A stretch of DNA of 64,000 nucleotides from Leucogyrophana mollusca. Taxonomy: Eukaryota > Basidiomycota > Agaricomycetes > Boletales. The notes beneath the pieces are model-generated. The model was given only the letters and a program-made list of their open reading frames with translations. It searched no databases and had not been told where the DNA came from. The DNA lies in contig MU266344.1 of NCBI GenBank assembly GCA_021014945.1, positions 1 through 64,000 on the forward strand. The letters are read 5' to 3'. The translations under genes were made by a program, and so were the position numbers. Of the stretch, positions 38,614 to 50,798 are shown piece by piece. Position 1 is the first letter of the stretch, and every line of letters begins with the position of its first letter.

Positions 38614-39760
38614 GTTTTAAACTCGTCTTCCACGAAAACACTTTATAAGGGGCAACACCGTCAACGGGAAACCTTCATCAGACAGTCCATAAAACGATGT
38701 TTTCGAACTTAACACTGAAGCTGCGTCACTAGCTCGATTTCAACACGCGCCCAAAGCCAGGATTGACGCGTTGCTCGAAAAGGAGTGGAACACATCTCAC
38801 GGCGATCTTCCCTCCATGTGGTACTTGGTTCGGTAACTCCATTCAGGCAAGGGAGAAGGGTTTCTCGGCAACGTGAGCAGAATCTGAGCGCTTCCTGCGA
38901 TGCTCGGTGGTGTGCGCGGTGTTCGATTCTCTGATGCCGCAGGTCAAAAATAGGCTCACCACTCTCGGAGCCGCCAAGAAAGCTAAGGTGAACTTGTTTG
39001 GTTTCGCTTCCATTTGAACTTGTGGTTTTTCTGTGAGTGATTTACTCTACGACAGCAGCGGTGAACCTTGGTCCAACACATGTTCACACGTAGAATGCCC
39101 GTCTTACTGGCATGACCGAGCAAGATCATTCGGAGATGCAGGCACTCGGCTGTCACATCAAGTATTGCTTGCCGGTGATGCGACACCATCGCCAAAACAC
39201 CGCGCATGTGGACATACTATGGCTCCGGTTGCCTAGTCTAGACTTTATCATAGTTTTTAGCATGCGAATGAGGTTCCGCGGCGATTGATACATCCGGTAT
39301 GTGGCTGCACATCCTTGTTATCAGATATGCCTGCTCCCATGCTCTTCCGCGTCACTGATTGAGTTCTCCCGACACGGATAGATCACTCCCACAGCGTTTT
39401 ATGGGTGCGTCTGCGTCTCACGGATTGTAGTTGCTGGCTCCCGGATTCAGTATTACCTGCTTTCCACGCCTGTTAAGTTAGCTGACGCGTGTTCATCGTA
39501 AAGTTATGAATCATTGAATGATGAGCTGCATACGAAGGCAGTGGTTTCTTGGAAACTGGACGAGCTCTATGTGAACAGGCCAAATCACATCCCTAGCATT
39601 CAGTTAGCTAGATTAGATCTCTGCTCGAAGAATGCCAACAGGTGCTCAGGATTATTAGCATCAAGCGCTCTTAAGCAGTCTCAAGCCCTTGTCACAGGCG
39701 CAGTACGTAAGTGGCGCACAAGTAAACCATCAAAGCGACTCGACGTCAACTCGGATAAGC
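38614..39760. other. Right flank of the transposon, no gene recognised
   Basis: A plus-strand segment near 38715-38835 reads LARFQHAPKARIDALLEKEW in one frame, followed by a stop. It may be a broken coding fragment but I cannot name it. The rest has only short frames. The right end is upstream of the SDR gene. Confidence 0.35.
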
Positions 39761-40829
39761 ATGAGCTCGAGTAAAGTTGTGCTGGTCACCGGATGCTCGA
39801 AAGGCGGCATTGGTTTTCATCTGTAAATCACCACAGTCATCTTTGCCCTCTTGAGCTCGACTAAGCACATTTTCTCTCTTTTTGACAGGTGTGAACGTTT
39901 CGCAGACCAAGGATGCGTGGTCTATGCGACATCACGCAGACTTGAGACTATGCAAGGGTTTGCCCATTCAAGCATTCGGACGCTTTCTTTGGATGTCACT
40001 AGTGACGAAAGTGTCCAATCTGCGGTGCAGCATATATTGGAAGAAAGCGGGAAGATCGATATTGTCGTCAACAATGCTGGGGCCCTTGCAATTGGTACGT
40101 TCAACCTCTTGCCCGGGCCGGTGGAAGAGCCTCGTCGAGACAGGAACCTTGCAGAGTACTGAAAGTTGGGCTCGGATAATGCAGGACCTTTAATCGAAGT
40201 TTCGATTGACCAAGTCAAGAAAGCCTTTGACACAAATACGTTCTCCGCTTTGCGTGTAGCAAAAGCAGTGATCCCATCCATGGTAGCCCGTAAGCGTGGT
40301 CTGGTTGTTAACATCGGGTCTATTGCTGGGGAAATGTGAGGACTTTGTGCTTCTTACTAGCCCACCTGGTCTGCAGAATGCTAACTCCACGCGGTGCAGT
40401 CCGACACCATGGAATGGGCTTTACTGCGCGGCTAAGGCAGCGCTTCATTCTCTCAGCAACGTCTTGGCCATGGAATGTCAGCCCTTCGGCGTGGACGTCA
40501 TGCTTGTCGCACCAGGAGGGGTGAGGTCTAATATCGCAATCAATCAAGCAGCTACGCTGGAGCTCTCCTCCGACTCGTTTTACAAGCCCTATATCAACGC
40601 CATTCTGGCCCGTATGAATATCAGCCAGGGGAAGGGGTCTATGGATACAGCAGCTTTCGCCAAACGGGTTGTTCAGAGTGCACTGAGTCCCAAACCCCCT
40701 GCATACATGACTCTCGGTCATAACTCCAGGGTTTTCGCTGTCTTACTATGGTTTCCCCGGCGATTTGTTCGTTGGGTCATCATGCGGACAGTGATGGGCA
40801 AGCCCCAGTCGCCTTCTTCAGCCCCATAG
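39761..40829 (+). CDS. Short-chain dehydrogenase/reductase (AYR1-like)
   Basis: Four exons: 39761-39822, 39889-40094, 40195-?; by frame the third exon runs 40185-40335 and the fourth 40400-40829, giving 282 aa. Classical SDR features: cofactor loop VTGCSKGGIGFHL (TGxxxGIG with one extra Gly), CVVYATSRR, LDVTSDESVQ, VVNNAGALAIGP (NNAG), NIGSIAGEIPTPWNGLYCAAK holding catalytic Ser, Tyr and Lys (YCAAK), and PGGVRSN. The C-terminus ends in a hydrophobic/arginine segment (VFAVLLWFPRRFVRWVIM) suggesting membrane or lipid-droplet association. This layout resembles fungal NADPH-dependent 1-acyldihydroxyacetone-phosphate reductase (Ayr1), where GEIPTPW(N/S)GxYCAAK is typical. That assignment is likely but not certain. 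Confidence 0.85.
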
Positions 40830-41079
40830 ATCTCTGGCATTTGATTCGGACTATACTTTTGATACAACTATTTTGTGAATACGTGGGGTGATTACTTGGG
40901 GGTATCCTATTGGATCCCCCACAGGGAGCCCATAGCCCCCAGCCTTTCAAATATCAGATGCGGGTCTGGCGGGGAAACCTGTCTTCGACTATCCGAGATT
41001 TTGTCTCGACCATGAGAAGTTCTTTCGAAAAAAAAAAAAACGCCCCAGATCTGGCGTCGCGCGTGGAACTAAAATATAC

Positions 41080-42570
41080 CTAGGAATTACCGCCCGCCTT
41101 CTCTTTATTTTTGTTCTTCTTCTTTTTCTTTTGAGAGGCTTCGCCGCCGTCGGAGACACCTAAACTCGCCATGCTGTGATGAGTACTTGTAGGTAGATCG
41201 AGCTCTGCTTGGTCACTAGAACGCTTCCTATTTCCTGAGACAGCCGCGTTGAGTACGTTGTGCGGGGCAGGGTTCTCGGACGATGTTGGCGGTGATTGAG
41301 AATCATTCTGAACTTGTGACAGATTCACGCTGTGGCCCTCATCGCGAGCATCTCCCGTAGGTTGCGGGGTGGGAGCAGGGTCCAGTATTTCTTCGGCCCT
41401 ATTTGGTACCACTAGTCTGGGCTCTGACAGTACTGCGCGATAGGTCCTGCGAGTTTCTGGCAGGGGGCACGATCCATGCGGAAGAGGAGTCTTTGAGTGT
41501 GGATAAAGTTTTAGAGATAGAAGGCACTTACGTGCTCGTAACACAAGAGATTTTGGCACAGATGCTGACGCATCATGTGCAATATTTCGGGCCAAACCCA
41601 GCAGACTTATCCTGGGCGTATCCACGTTAGTAAGATTCGATGAAAAGTTTGGGGAGGGATGAAAAGGGGAGTTTGCGTCCAAAGACGTTGAAAGCGAGCA
41701 CGGAGGTGTAAATTTACTCACAGATTCCCAACATCTTTCGGGGCTCTGTGATCGGCGTCTGTGACAACTCCTCCGCTCACAATGATACCCTTCCCTTTCG
41801 TAACTCGAACGACCTCTCTCGCCGCAGCCCACCAGTTGCGCTTTCCGCTTTCGCCAGAAACATGATTCATTTGACTAGTGTCACCATCACCCCCAATAGC
41901 TCCTGCATAATTGATCTCAAAAACCGCTCCATTCTTAAGAGCAGTCCGGACGAGTGTATGCTTTAGGTGGAATGGCAACCGCGGGAGCGTCAGAGGGAGC
42001 GAAATAACATGAGCGGTCAGTGACGAAGGGAGTGTGTGCGTTAGACATGCAAGAGAAAATGTTGTAGCGGTCGTTGGCGTCAGCGCGATCAGGTCGTATG
42101 GCTCGACAAGAGAAGCGTTAGCATTGGTCTGTTGAGCAAGCGATATTTAGCAAAGGTCGCATAAGAGTTCGAGATGGACCATCACCAAACCAAAGCCCTT
42201 CTCGCTGTCCTCGTCTAGCGTGATGGTGAGCCGTTTCAAGAAAATCACACCTGTCCTCTTCCTAATCTGAGGTAGTAAACTGTCAAGTATATTGACGTGG
42301 CTTTTGGGGTCGAGCCTTTTATCGACGGTTTGATTGAACGCGATGACCGCATATCCTACTGTCCTTTGAAGCTTTAGCTAGTAAAAGGTCGGATTGAACA
42401 CGGAACTAACAATGAACAAGCAAATCCACACGGGTTTCAATAGCCTTGATCTGCGCAAGGGTAAAAGCAACTGAATGGAGTTGCTGCGGTTGTTTCCCTT
42501 TGCTCTTTTTCGAGTGTACTGATCCTTGGAGTCCTAGGTCTGATACCGGTACGTTGAGGTCGAAGAACAT
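41080..42570 (-). CDS. RPP1: RNase P/MRP subunit p30 (Rpp1)
   Basis: Protein subunit of RNase P and RNase MRP, which mature the 5' ends of tRNA and process pre-rRNA. Five exons on the minus strand: 42418-42570, 42186-42377, 41722-42128, 41532-41611, 41080-41456; 402 aa. Family blocks: MFFDLNVPVSD, LHSVAFTLAQIKAIETRVDL, GYAVIAFNQTVDKRLDP, VIFLKRLTITLDED, YDLIALTPTTATTFSLAC, LKNGAVFEINYAGAIGG, GIIVSGGVVTDADHRAPKDV, and LGLARNIAHDASASVPKSLV. The core is a PHP-like barrel. The C-terminal about 100 residues are acidic/serine-rich and end in a lysine-rich KKKKKNKNKEKAGGNS tail. All introns are canonical. Confidence 0.93.
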
Positions 42571-44046
42571 GGCAAATGCGAAGAATATTATTCGTGGAGG
42601 TAACTGTCTGTACTCGGCCGCTGACAGCCCGTCAAAGTCAAAGCCGTCGCGGCGGTAAGGTCGTCAGCCTTCTTTCGGACCGCCAGTCAATTATAATATT
42701 TAATTGCATATTCAATTGCTAACCTCTCCATCAAGATCACGTTCTTTGTTTCAGTCTGATTTTCCTTGAACCTCAGGTCTCCCGGGAACTGTCCACAACT
42801 GCAATGTTCCAGTCCATCGGAGGTCGGCAAGTCATTAACGACGGCGCTGATCCGCGGCCTTCCTCTCTAGGTTCGACAAAATCCAGCCGACGACCTCAGG
42901 ATTGCGTGGACCGAAACACTCGAAAGTAGTCGCAATCATGGTGTGTGTTAGTATTGCCACCTCCGCTTGTTTTCGAAAGTATGTCTACGGTGCAGCTATC
43001 CAATCATGGCATCATATAGTGAGCTTATCGAGAACTGTTACTCAGGCTCTCATCCCTTTTGAAAGTTAAAACCCAGATGTCCTGTGGAATCCTTTTTGCT
43101 TGAGCCGTACTACGTCCCCATTTTCTAGATATCGTCTGCATCAAGGGCTATCCATGTCGCTACCACTGCCTCGTTTCCCGTTTCTTCCTCGTCACTTGTG
43201 ACCGCGGAGAGATGATGCACCGGAAAGCCCCGAGCACTATTGCCTTTGTTCTAGAAGTCGAGCTCAGCTGCGCGATGCCTATGCGAGTACTCCAAGGCTG
43301 TCTTCCAGATGAAGGGCGTCTTACGCATGGCGGTGGGGCTCGGATACTCAGGTCCATATATCGCAGAGTTTATTTTGGTTGGACACATTGCTTCATCAAT
43401 CGTCGATTTTTGGGATCCCCGCACCGTGCATATTTACCACTATGATGGCACTTCCAGAACGTCTTCGGATGCGATACCAGTGAGACGAATTGCAACATGG
43501 ATCCAACATTGGGAACTTATCGGTACCTCGAGGCGACCTCGCAATTATACCCATGGAAATCCAACGTTTCGGTAGATGCAAGTAGTCGAAGGTTATCGCA
43601 TCTTCGCGAATCACGCTGGTCGTGTTTGTCATGCGTAGCTCGCCCGGCGCCAGCGGCTGTCATTGTGATATTTCATTGTTATCGAGGTGAGTCATGATAT
43701 TCTGCCCCTTGGGCGACCCCCTGCCGAGGCGGTAATCAACAGTAATTCCTGCAAGTTTAGTGGTTGTCTTTAAAAAGATTATATCCCAAGGCTTTGTGTC
43801 ACTGCTACCACACCTGAGTACCGGTGTAGCCCAGGCAGGTTGGCCGCGTTCAATCACAACCTAGCATGAACGCGCCGTCTCACGTCTATTATGTATATTG
43901 CGCGGTTAAATGGTGGGTTTCGGGGTGTGGGGATGTGACTTGTGCTGCGCGTGTATCCTCTACTTCCCGAGTCTCGTGTCTAAATTGACATATCTTTCCC
44001 CGCAGCCTCCAGTTCTTTCGCTATCTGAAGATCCTAAGCGCCATTG
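42571..44046. other. No confident gene
   Basis: The promoter of the p30 gene is at the left end. The plus-strand frame at 43309-43575 and a neighbouring frame (RKAPSTIAFVLEVELSCAM, near 43216) have short hydrophobic pieces that might be remnants of a multi-helix membrane gene, but no chain of exons can be built. The rest is featureless. Confidence 0.3.
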
Positions 44047-46055
44047 TTAACTCGCGGCGCGCTGTGACAACAAACATGGACCGACCTTGCAAGGCGCAAA
44101 TTTGCTCTTAGCCCGTATACGAGCACCGTATTTGTAGAAGAGAAACGGGCTAGGGGTCAGAACTAGTCCAACTAACCCGAGAACCGTCGCTGCCCAGTTG
44201 CTGCCCATCTATACTCACGTCGTCAGCGAACAGAAAATACCGCGTAGTTTGGCGACAAACTTTTGTGAACATCTGCACGGTGAATAGCGGAAAAGCGATG
44301 GCAAACGCCGATCGGATGATCGTATGTCCAGCGAATGCGGATGCACTGTACATTCTAAGGTAAAATAATTAAGTACTTTGCGCCGAATTCAACTGATATC
44401 GCTCACAAGTAGGTATCTATCATGTAGGACTACGGAACTTGCAATGAGAATGAATTTCGCAGGAGGAAAACAAGACTCACGAAGAACGAAATGAACGACA
44501 AGGTTGTACACATGCCGATCGGTATGGTGCTCAGTGCCGGAACGTACCACGGCACTGAAGGATACTGGCCCGACCAACCCAACCAGAAAATACCAACAAC
44601 GAGGCAAGGACCTGCTGCCATCGCCCCGAACAGTCGTTGTTCTGGGGGAGGAAAGCCCTTCCACTTCGCAACTAGTTCCTTTTTATCCCATTCTAGATAA
44701 CCGCAGATAATAGCACCAATTGTGCAGCCTATGCCAACGCCAGCGAAGATGAGGCTGTTTTCGACAATGGAAAACCCGCGCTTTCCCACAAAAATCACGG
44801 GCAAAGCCTCGAATACTCGGATTCACGGTAAGTGTTTGGTGTGTTTGGTAAAGCGACGAACTTACAAGCATATAATATCCCATACACAAGCGAGAGGTAT
44901 GCTGTGAGCAGCACTAGGATGGGTTCCATGGCCAACATATAGAAAGGTCTGAAGATCGTCCGGCGGACAACTCCCATGAACGACCAGTCTTCCTTATCGT
45001 GTGCGGAGTAGGCGAACTGGTATCCCACAGGATCGGCTTGACGAAGGCGCCTTGCCTAAAAGAATGTGAGCTCAATTCATTTCGGCACCAGCACCAAGCA
45101 CTTACCTTCTCTCGTAGGAGAATTGGTGCGAATGTTTCCGGTAGCATAACAAACACGACGATCGTGCAAGCACCCGCGTATATCAGCATCACCCAGAAGA
45201 CCCACCTCCAGCCCAAGCTCTCGACGACGCTTCGTGGCCGGAGAGTCAGTCATCTTTCATGCATCTGGAGGTGGTTGCTCACAATCCTCCAACGATTGGC
45301 CCGAGGGTAGTTGGGCCAATGAATACGCTGTGCATAAAGACGCTGGTTGCTACACCGCGCTGGGCAGGCCCCCAGATGTCGGCAATTACACCTGAGAGTG
45401 TGTTAGCTATGCACCGATCATAAAGGCCTTTGGGTGTACCTCCACAACTAGTCAACGGCGCAACAGCGAAGATGCTGCCAAAGAATCGCGTCACAAGGAG
45501 GGTTGTAATATTCTGTGCGAGGGATTGGCCAAGGTGGAGCACCGTGTACATGCTCATTGCCACTATGAACACCGGTCGACGGCCATACACTTCGGAACCT
45601 GGACCCCAAAGTAGAGGGCCAAACACATAGCCTGCCATACATACGCTGACCAACAGGTATGTTACCTCAGATGACACTTCGAATTCGTTGGCGATGGCAC
45701 CGTAAGCAGCCGATGGTGCAGAGGACGCAAATGTTCTGAACAGAGTGGTCAGTGTCCACGGATGCGCATCGCTCCCGGAAGTAGGCAGTTTAAAACTTGG
45801 GACTTACACGTTCATCGACAATAGACAGCAAATCCCGGTGACCATGCATTTCCGCCAGATAGGCCAATTCTGCGGGTTGGCAGGATCGTCCTGACCATCC
45901 CACGTTATAAGGATCGGAATCCTCCGAGTCTCTTCAGCCTTGTCTGACAATGGCTCCACTACCGTCGACGCTGGGGTAACATCACCGTCGTATTTCTCAA
46001 ACTCGGACCCAGCATCTATGGTGTGTGATCCCGCGTCTGGTTTTCTTGAATTCAT
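44047..46055 (-). CDS. MFS transporter, DHA1/multidrug type, copy 1
   Basis: Major facilitator protein with about twelve helices, about nine exons on the minus strand. Order: MNSRKPDAGSHT, WDGQDDPANPQNWPIWRK (the DPxNPxNWP entry of fungal polyamine/multidrug antiporters), VTYLLVSVCMAGYVFGPLLW, GPGSEVYGRRPVFI (motif A), RFFGSIFAVAPLTSCGG, VIADIWGPAQRGVATSVF, LGWRWVFWVMLIYAGA, LPETFAPILLREKARRLR, FRPFYMLAMEPILVLLTAYL, GKRGFSIVENSLIFAGVGIG, IFWLGWSGQYPSVPWYVPAL, SASAFAGHTIIRSAFAIAFP, and LGLVGLVLTPSPFLFYKYG. A start further upstream (46130) is possible; I prefer MNSRKPDAG. Likely a proton-coupled drug or metabolite exporter. Tandem paralogue at 46932-48983. Confidence 0.88.
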
Positions 46056-46931
46056 AATTTCGGGTATGAGGCGACCTAAACTTCGCCAGATTGGAGACGG
46101 GATATAAGAGGAGGGCCTGAACAATGCCACATTTTACTTCTGCTTTTAAATCGCTGCGAGTCTCCGTCAGCATGTCAGCCTGTCGCTAGCTCTACAGGCT
46201 TTCGTTTGTAATGGCCATTCATCGGGTTTGAGGCGTGGATGTGCAAAGGACCGAAAATGGTGAGTTGTCTGTTAATCACGTTATATGTCAGGGCACATAC
46301 CCGAGCCATGCCCGAGCCATGCCCGAGGCCTACCACTTAAGCGCCCGACTACATAATTACTACATAGCACGTCGCAGCAGTAACAAGGTGCAATTTCCTG
46401 ACTTTTGTCACGAGAGTTGACCGAGTCGGTCCAACATCCTCTTCATAACTGGTGAGCCGCGAAATTGCCAGAGAGAGACATCAACAGAGCAAATGCCATA
46501 TTGTACACTGACCTGGCGGGTTCCATCGCATATCCAGCATAAGTCATTGACCGTCATTGTCGCTGGACACTAGGATAGCTAGTTCAATCAGTCGTATCTA
46601 GGTCACCACTGCCGAAGGCAGCTCTGATCCATGACTGGCTGTGGGTATCTGGAGCATTTTCTGTGCATATCTTGCTGACTGCGACTGTATTATCAGCTAT
46701 CACCCTGCCCGGTCGCCAGTCAAGGACAGTTTAGCATGCAAAAATACACCACTCTGAGCACGCGATCAACCCCGGAGCATTCAAAGCGCTCATCCCCATG
46801 GCTAACGTTCTCATCCTGGATCAGCCGGAGGTACAAATCAAAATATGTCATTGTTGAGGGTTTCCTCACGCTGCTGCTCGAATCCGATGCCTGAACCATC
46901 ATTCATGTCTTTGTAGTTTACTGTCTTTGTG
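46056..46931. other. Spacer between the two MFS genes
   Basis: No gene recognised. A small direct repeat (GAGCCATGCCC, two and a half copies) lies near 46303-46330. The left part is the promoter of MFS copy 1. Confidence 0.4.
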
Positions 46932-48983
46932 CTATCCTGCGGTCCTATAGCGTCGTGTCGAGCTTGCGTTACATTTCGGAAACTGGGATGCACCTACCTT
47001 GCATGGAGCAAATCTACTCTTAGCCCGTATGCGGGCGCCGTATTTGAAAAACAGGAAGGGGCTTGGAGTCAGAACTAGTCCGATCAATCCGAGAAGCGTT
47101 GCTGCCCAGTTGCTACCCATCTGCCCCCGCATTATCGGTCAGCAGAAAATGCGGTTTAACTTTGGCAACAGACCTTTGTGAACATCTGTACAGTGAACAG
47201 TGGGAAGGCGATGGCGAATATTGATCGGATGACCGTGTGCCCAGCGAGGGCAGACGCGCTATACATTCTGCGAGGTAGTTTAAGCACCGCGTGCATAAGT
47301 TCATTACACTGCTTACAAGTACGTATCTATCACATAGGACTGAAAAAAGCGCGGTTAAAAGGTGCTTCGTGCGAGGAAACAATTCTGACTCACGAAGAAC
47401 GAGATGAAGGACAGGGTTATGCTTGCGCCAATCGGTATCATGCTCAACGCCGGAACATACCACGGCACCATGGGATACTGGCCTGACCACCCGAGCCAAA
47501 AAATACCAATAACAAGACATGGACCCGCCGCCATTGCCCCATAAAGTCGTCTCTCTGGAGGTGGAGATCCATCCCATTTTGTGATGAGATCAACTTGCCT
47601 CCGGTCTATATAACCACAGACCATAGCACCGATGGTACAGCCAATGCCAGCGCCAGCGAAGATAAACCCGGTGTTGACGACGGATAATCCGCGTTTCGCG
47701 ACAAAGATGACGGGCATCGCCTCGAACACTCCATGATCAAAGGTGAGGGCTTAGTATACTTGACCGAGGTGAAGGACTTACAAGCATACAAGATTCCATA
47801 TACAAGTGAGAGATATGCTGTAATCAACACCAGTATAGGCTCCATGGCAAGCATGCGAAATGGTCGGAAGACCTGGTGGACGATTCCCATAAACGACCAG
47901 TCTTCCTTTTCATGTGCAGCGTAGGCAGACTGGTATCGCACAGGATCGGCCCCTCGAAGACGCCTTGCCTAATAGGGTTTACTCAGCGTTCCATTGGGTC
48001 ATCAGCACTGTGCGCTCGCCTTCTCTCGCAGAAGAATCGGTGCGAATGTCTCCGGAAGCGCAATGGCCACGATAACCGTGCAAGAACCCGCGTATATCGT
48101 CATTACCCAGAAGACCCACCTCCAGCCCAAGTTTTCAACGACGCTTCAGAGTTGGACAATAAGTCGCCATTCAGCAGCCTGGAGAATGGGAGCTCACAGT
48201 CCTCCCATGATAGGCCCAAGGGTGGTCGCGCCAAGGAATACACTGTGCATAAAGACGCTCATTGCTAAACCACGCTGGGCAGGCCCCCATATGTCGGCAA
48301 TCACACCTAAGGGTATCGTCAGCGACAAACCGGCTACATGAATCCGGTGGACATACCCCCACAGTTACTTAACGGTGCGATGCCAAAGACACTGCCAATG
48401 AATCGAGTCACGAGAAGGGTTGTCATGTTACATGCGAGGGACTGTCCGAGGTGAAGTAATGTGGACATGCCCATCGTCACAATGAACACCGGTCGGCGGC
48501 CATACAGTTCGGATCCTGGGCCCCACAATAGAGGGCCGAATACATAGCCTGCCATACACACACTAATTAGCAGGTACGCCGTTTCGAGTGGCACCCCGAA
48601 TTCGCTCGTAACGAAACCATATGTAGTCGCCGGTACGGAGGAGGTAAATGTTCTGCATTGGAGTTCGTCCGGTCAGTGCTCAAATAGCATTCGTTTCTGC
48701 GAAGAGCCTTGAACACGAAAAAAACTTACACGTTCATCCCCAATATACAACAAATTGCGGTGACGAGATTTTTACGCCACAAGGGCCAGTTTTTAGGGTT
48801 GGCAGGATCGTCTGGACTGTCCCAGCTTACGAGGATGGGAGCAGTGTCTCCAGCCCTGTCAGAACGTGACTCCACCACCTTCGACGATGAAGGAACATCT
48901 GAGTCGTGCGGACCAATATCTTCCAGCCTTTCCAGGTAGACCCGGTGGCTGGAGTGGAGGGGCTGAGGCTTGAGCAATGGCAT
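46932..48983 (-). CDS. MFS transporter, DHA1/multidrug type, copy 2
   Basis: Close paralogue of copy 1 in the same orientation, with the same intron plan. It starts MPLLKPQPLHSSHRVYLERL, then WDSPDDPANPKNWPLWRKNL, AYLLISVCMAGYVFGPLLWG, GSELYGRRPVFIV (motif A), RFIGSVFGIAPLSNCGG, VIADIWGPAQRGLAMSVF, LGWRWVFWVMTIYAGS, LPETFAPILLREKARRLR, AMEPILVLITAYLSLVYGI, KRGLSVVNTGFIFAGAGIGC, WLGWSGQYPMVPWYVPALS, ALAGHTVIRSIFAIAFPLFT and LGLIGLVLTPSPFLFFKYG. It ends after SRFAPCKVGASQF with a short basic tail. The loops and the N-terminus differ most from copy 1, so substrate ranges may differ. Confidence 0.88.
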
Positions 48984-49560
48984 ATGTTTTTCATTCGCCC
49001 TTTTGCATAGGGTGCTATGATATGAGTCTGTCAGTATCTTCAACTTGCCGGTAATTGATGCAGAACAGACTTCCCTGTACAGAGACCCCTAGAGACCATC
49101 AGGAGCTAAGCGGGAACTTGACAAGTGGTTGGGTGGTCCTGTCAAAACAACCAAAGTGCTGCGTAAGCGACCTCCGGGCTTCCCGTCAAAGCAGCCATAG
49201 CACTGCGTAAGTGGTCTCCGAGCTCACCCGATCAATTGGACTATGCCACAATCCGACAGGCCAGATAGTTTTGGCCTGAGCAGACCATACGAAATACGGT
49301 GGCTATTCTCGATCCCCGGGCCCGCTGGCAAGAGCTCACCGAAACCGCAAATCTGCCACAGCAGTCCTTGTGGTGGGCACACAAGGCGACCACAGAGGGT
49401 TAGCTGCTTCGGAGACCGCGGTGTGTTTGGTCCCGTCGTTCTTACGTTTGGGCCATCTGCTTCCGGAATTTCCCCTGCAAACATAACATGGTGGACGTCC
49501 AACGTCCTTGAATTACACCCAGCCCCTATAACACCCTAGATCTGATCATACAGACATCGT
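48984..49560. other. Intergenic region with a short direct repeat
   Basis: Upstream of MFS copy 2. It contains two imperfect 44-bp units described separately. No gene recognised. Confidence 0.4.
49141..49228. repeat. Two imperfect 44-bp tandem units
   Basis: Units start at 49141 and 49185 with GTCAAA(A/G)CA(A/G)CCA and share CTGCGTAAG(C/T)G and CTCCG(G/A)GCT. Located upstream of the second MFS gene, so they could be regulatory, but two copies alone prove little. Confidence 0.5.
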
Positions 49561-50798
49561 CTAATGCGCGGCAGTGACCTCCTGCTCCTCCTCGGGGTAT
49601 GCGCCGCTCAACCTGTAGTTAGCGGCCTGTAGTTGTCCCCTGTGATCCAGTCCCACGTACGCATACACGCTTGCACGTCCAGGTAAGGATGCACGAAGTC
49701 GTCGCCGTACTTCACCGAAACGACCGACAGCCTTCGCTCTCGTGTGTTCAAAGTCCCAGCTGAAGCTGCGCATCGCAACTCGAATGGAGCCACGACGCCG
49801 CGGGAAGCTCCAATATTTGGATGGGTGCACGGAGGCGACCATTGGAGCTGGAGAGGCTCGTCCGGCGGCTGTTGATGAAGTCAGTTGCTGAAATGTCACC
49901 AGTTTAGATCTTTGAGATAGTCTTACATGCTATTGACGTGACCGGTGTCGGTGTCTCGGGAACGACTTGCAACTTGATAACATGGGGTTCACTCTTGACC
50001 CGGGCTCGCCTCACAAATCCTTTGAGGCAGCCGTAAAACCAAAATGCATGAAGAGGGAATATGCAGCCCATGATGGCGGCGGGCGCAAGCGATCCACCGG
50101 TCATAGAGCGGCGATTAGTGATAAAGGAGATGCATAATGCGATATGGAGTGAGATCCGTGTCGCAAAAAATGAAGCAGCGAAGAGCATATCAGCCCGGAG
50201 GGCGGGGTATAGACTTCCAAGCGCGAGTACGAATGTGGGTATCTAGCTCAGGGTGAGTTCTGCCCCCGTTGGAAGGATACGCGCTTGTCACCTCCATAAC
50301 TGCGCAGAGGCAGAAAATATGGCTCCATCCCATTCGGATGGCATATTCGACGATGAAGATGTAGATCGTGTGATGTATCCACCCAGTCAGGATGTTGACT
50401 TGTTTCCGATAATGCATCCATCCCATTAGTAAGTCGCTGTGAGACAGATCTATCAGGAGGACTTTGCGATAAGAGAATTTGAATACAAACGCGACAAGAT
50501 AAGCTTGAAAGTATCTGCTAGTGAGGACTGTCCAGTAGGTGGAAGTCCCCAGTCTTGTAGGGTCGCCTGGAGAGGAAGCATATCGTGATACAAGTGGAAG
50601 ACTGGCAATTGTCATCGTCGCGCTACTGATGGTTGTCAAGACCCATGAGCGCTGCTTGATGGTCGTAAAGCGAGCTCCCAAGACGGTGTAGAGCGCGATC
50701 AAGACCAGCAAACAGACCGTGAATGTTCCAAGGGCTTGGAATTCGCCCAAACAAGTGGCTACCATACTAGCACTTTGTCTGGTCGTCGCATGGGTCAT
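49561..50798 (-). CDS. TLC-domain-like multi-spanning membrane protein
   Basis: Minus strand. Exon 1 (50292-50798) starts MTHATTRQSASMVATCLGEF and holds LGTFTVCLLVLIALYTVLGA, RSWVLTTISSATMTIASLPL, RYFQAYLVAFVFKFSYRKVL, LSHSDLLMGWMHYRKQVNIL with TGWIHHTIYIFIVEYAIRMG, WSHIFCLCAVME. Exon 2 (49927-50242) continues IPTFVLALGSLYPALRADM, FFATRISLHIALCISFITNR and AAIMGCIFPLHAFWFYGCLK. The HH pair in the GWIHH helix and the following conserved helices resemble the TRAM-LAG1-CLN8 fold (TMEM136/TLCD type). The C-terminal exon runs STDFINSRR in one frame but SIRVAMRSFSWDFEHTRAKA and GRFGEVRRRLRASLPGR to the stop in another. Either an intron near 49820-49880 is missed or a single-base shift is present. 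Confidence 0.65.
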
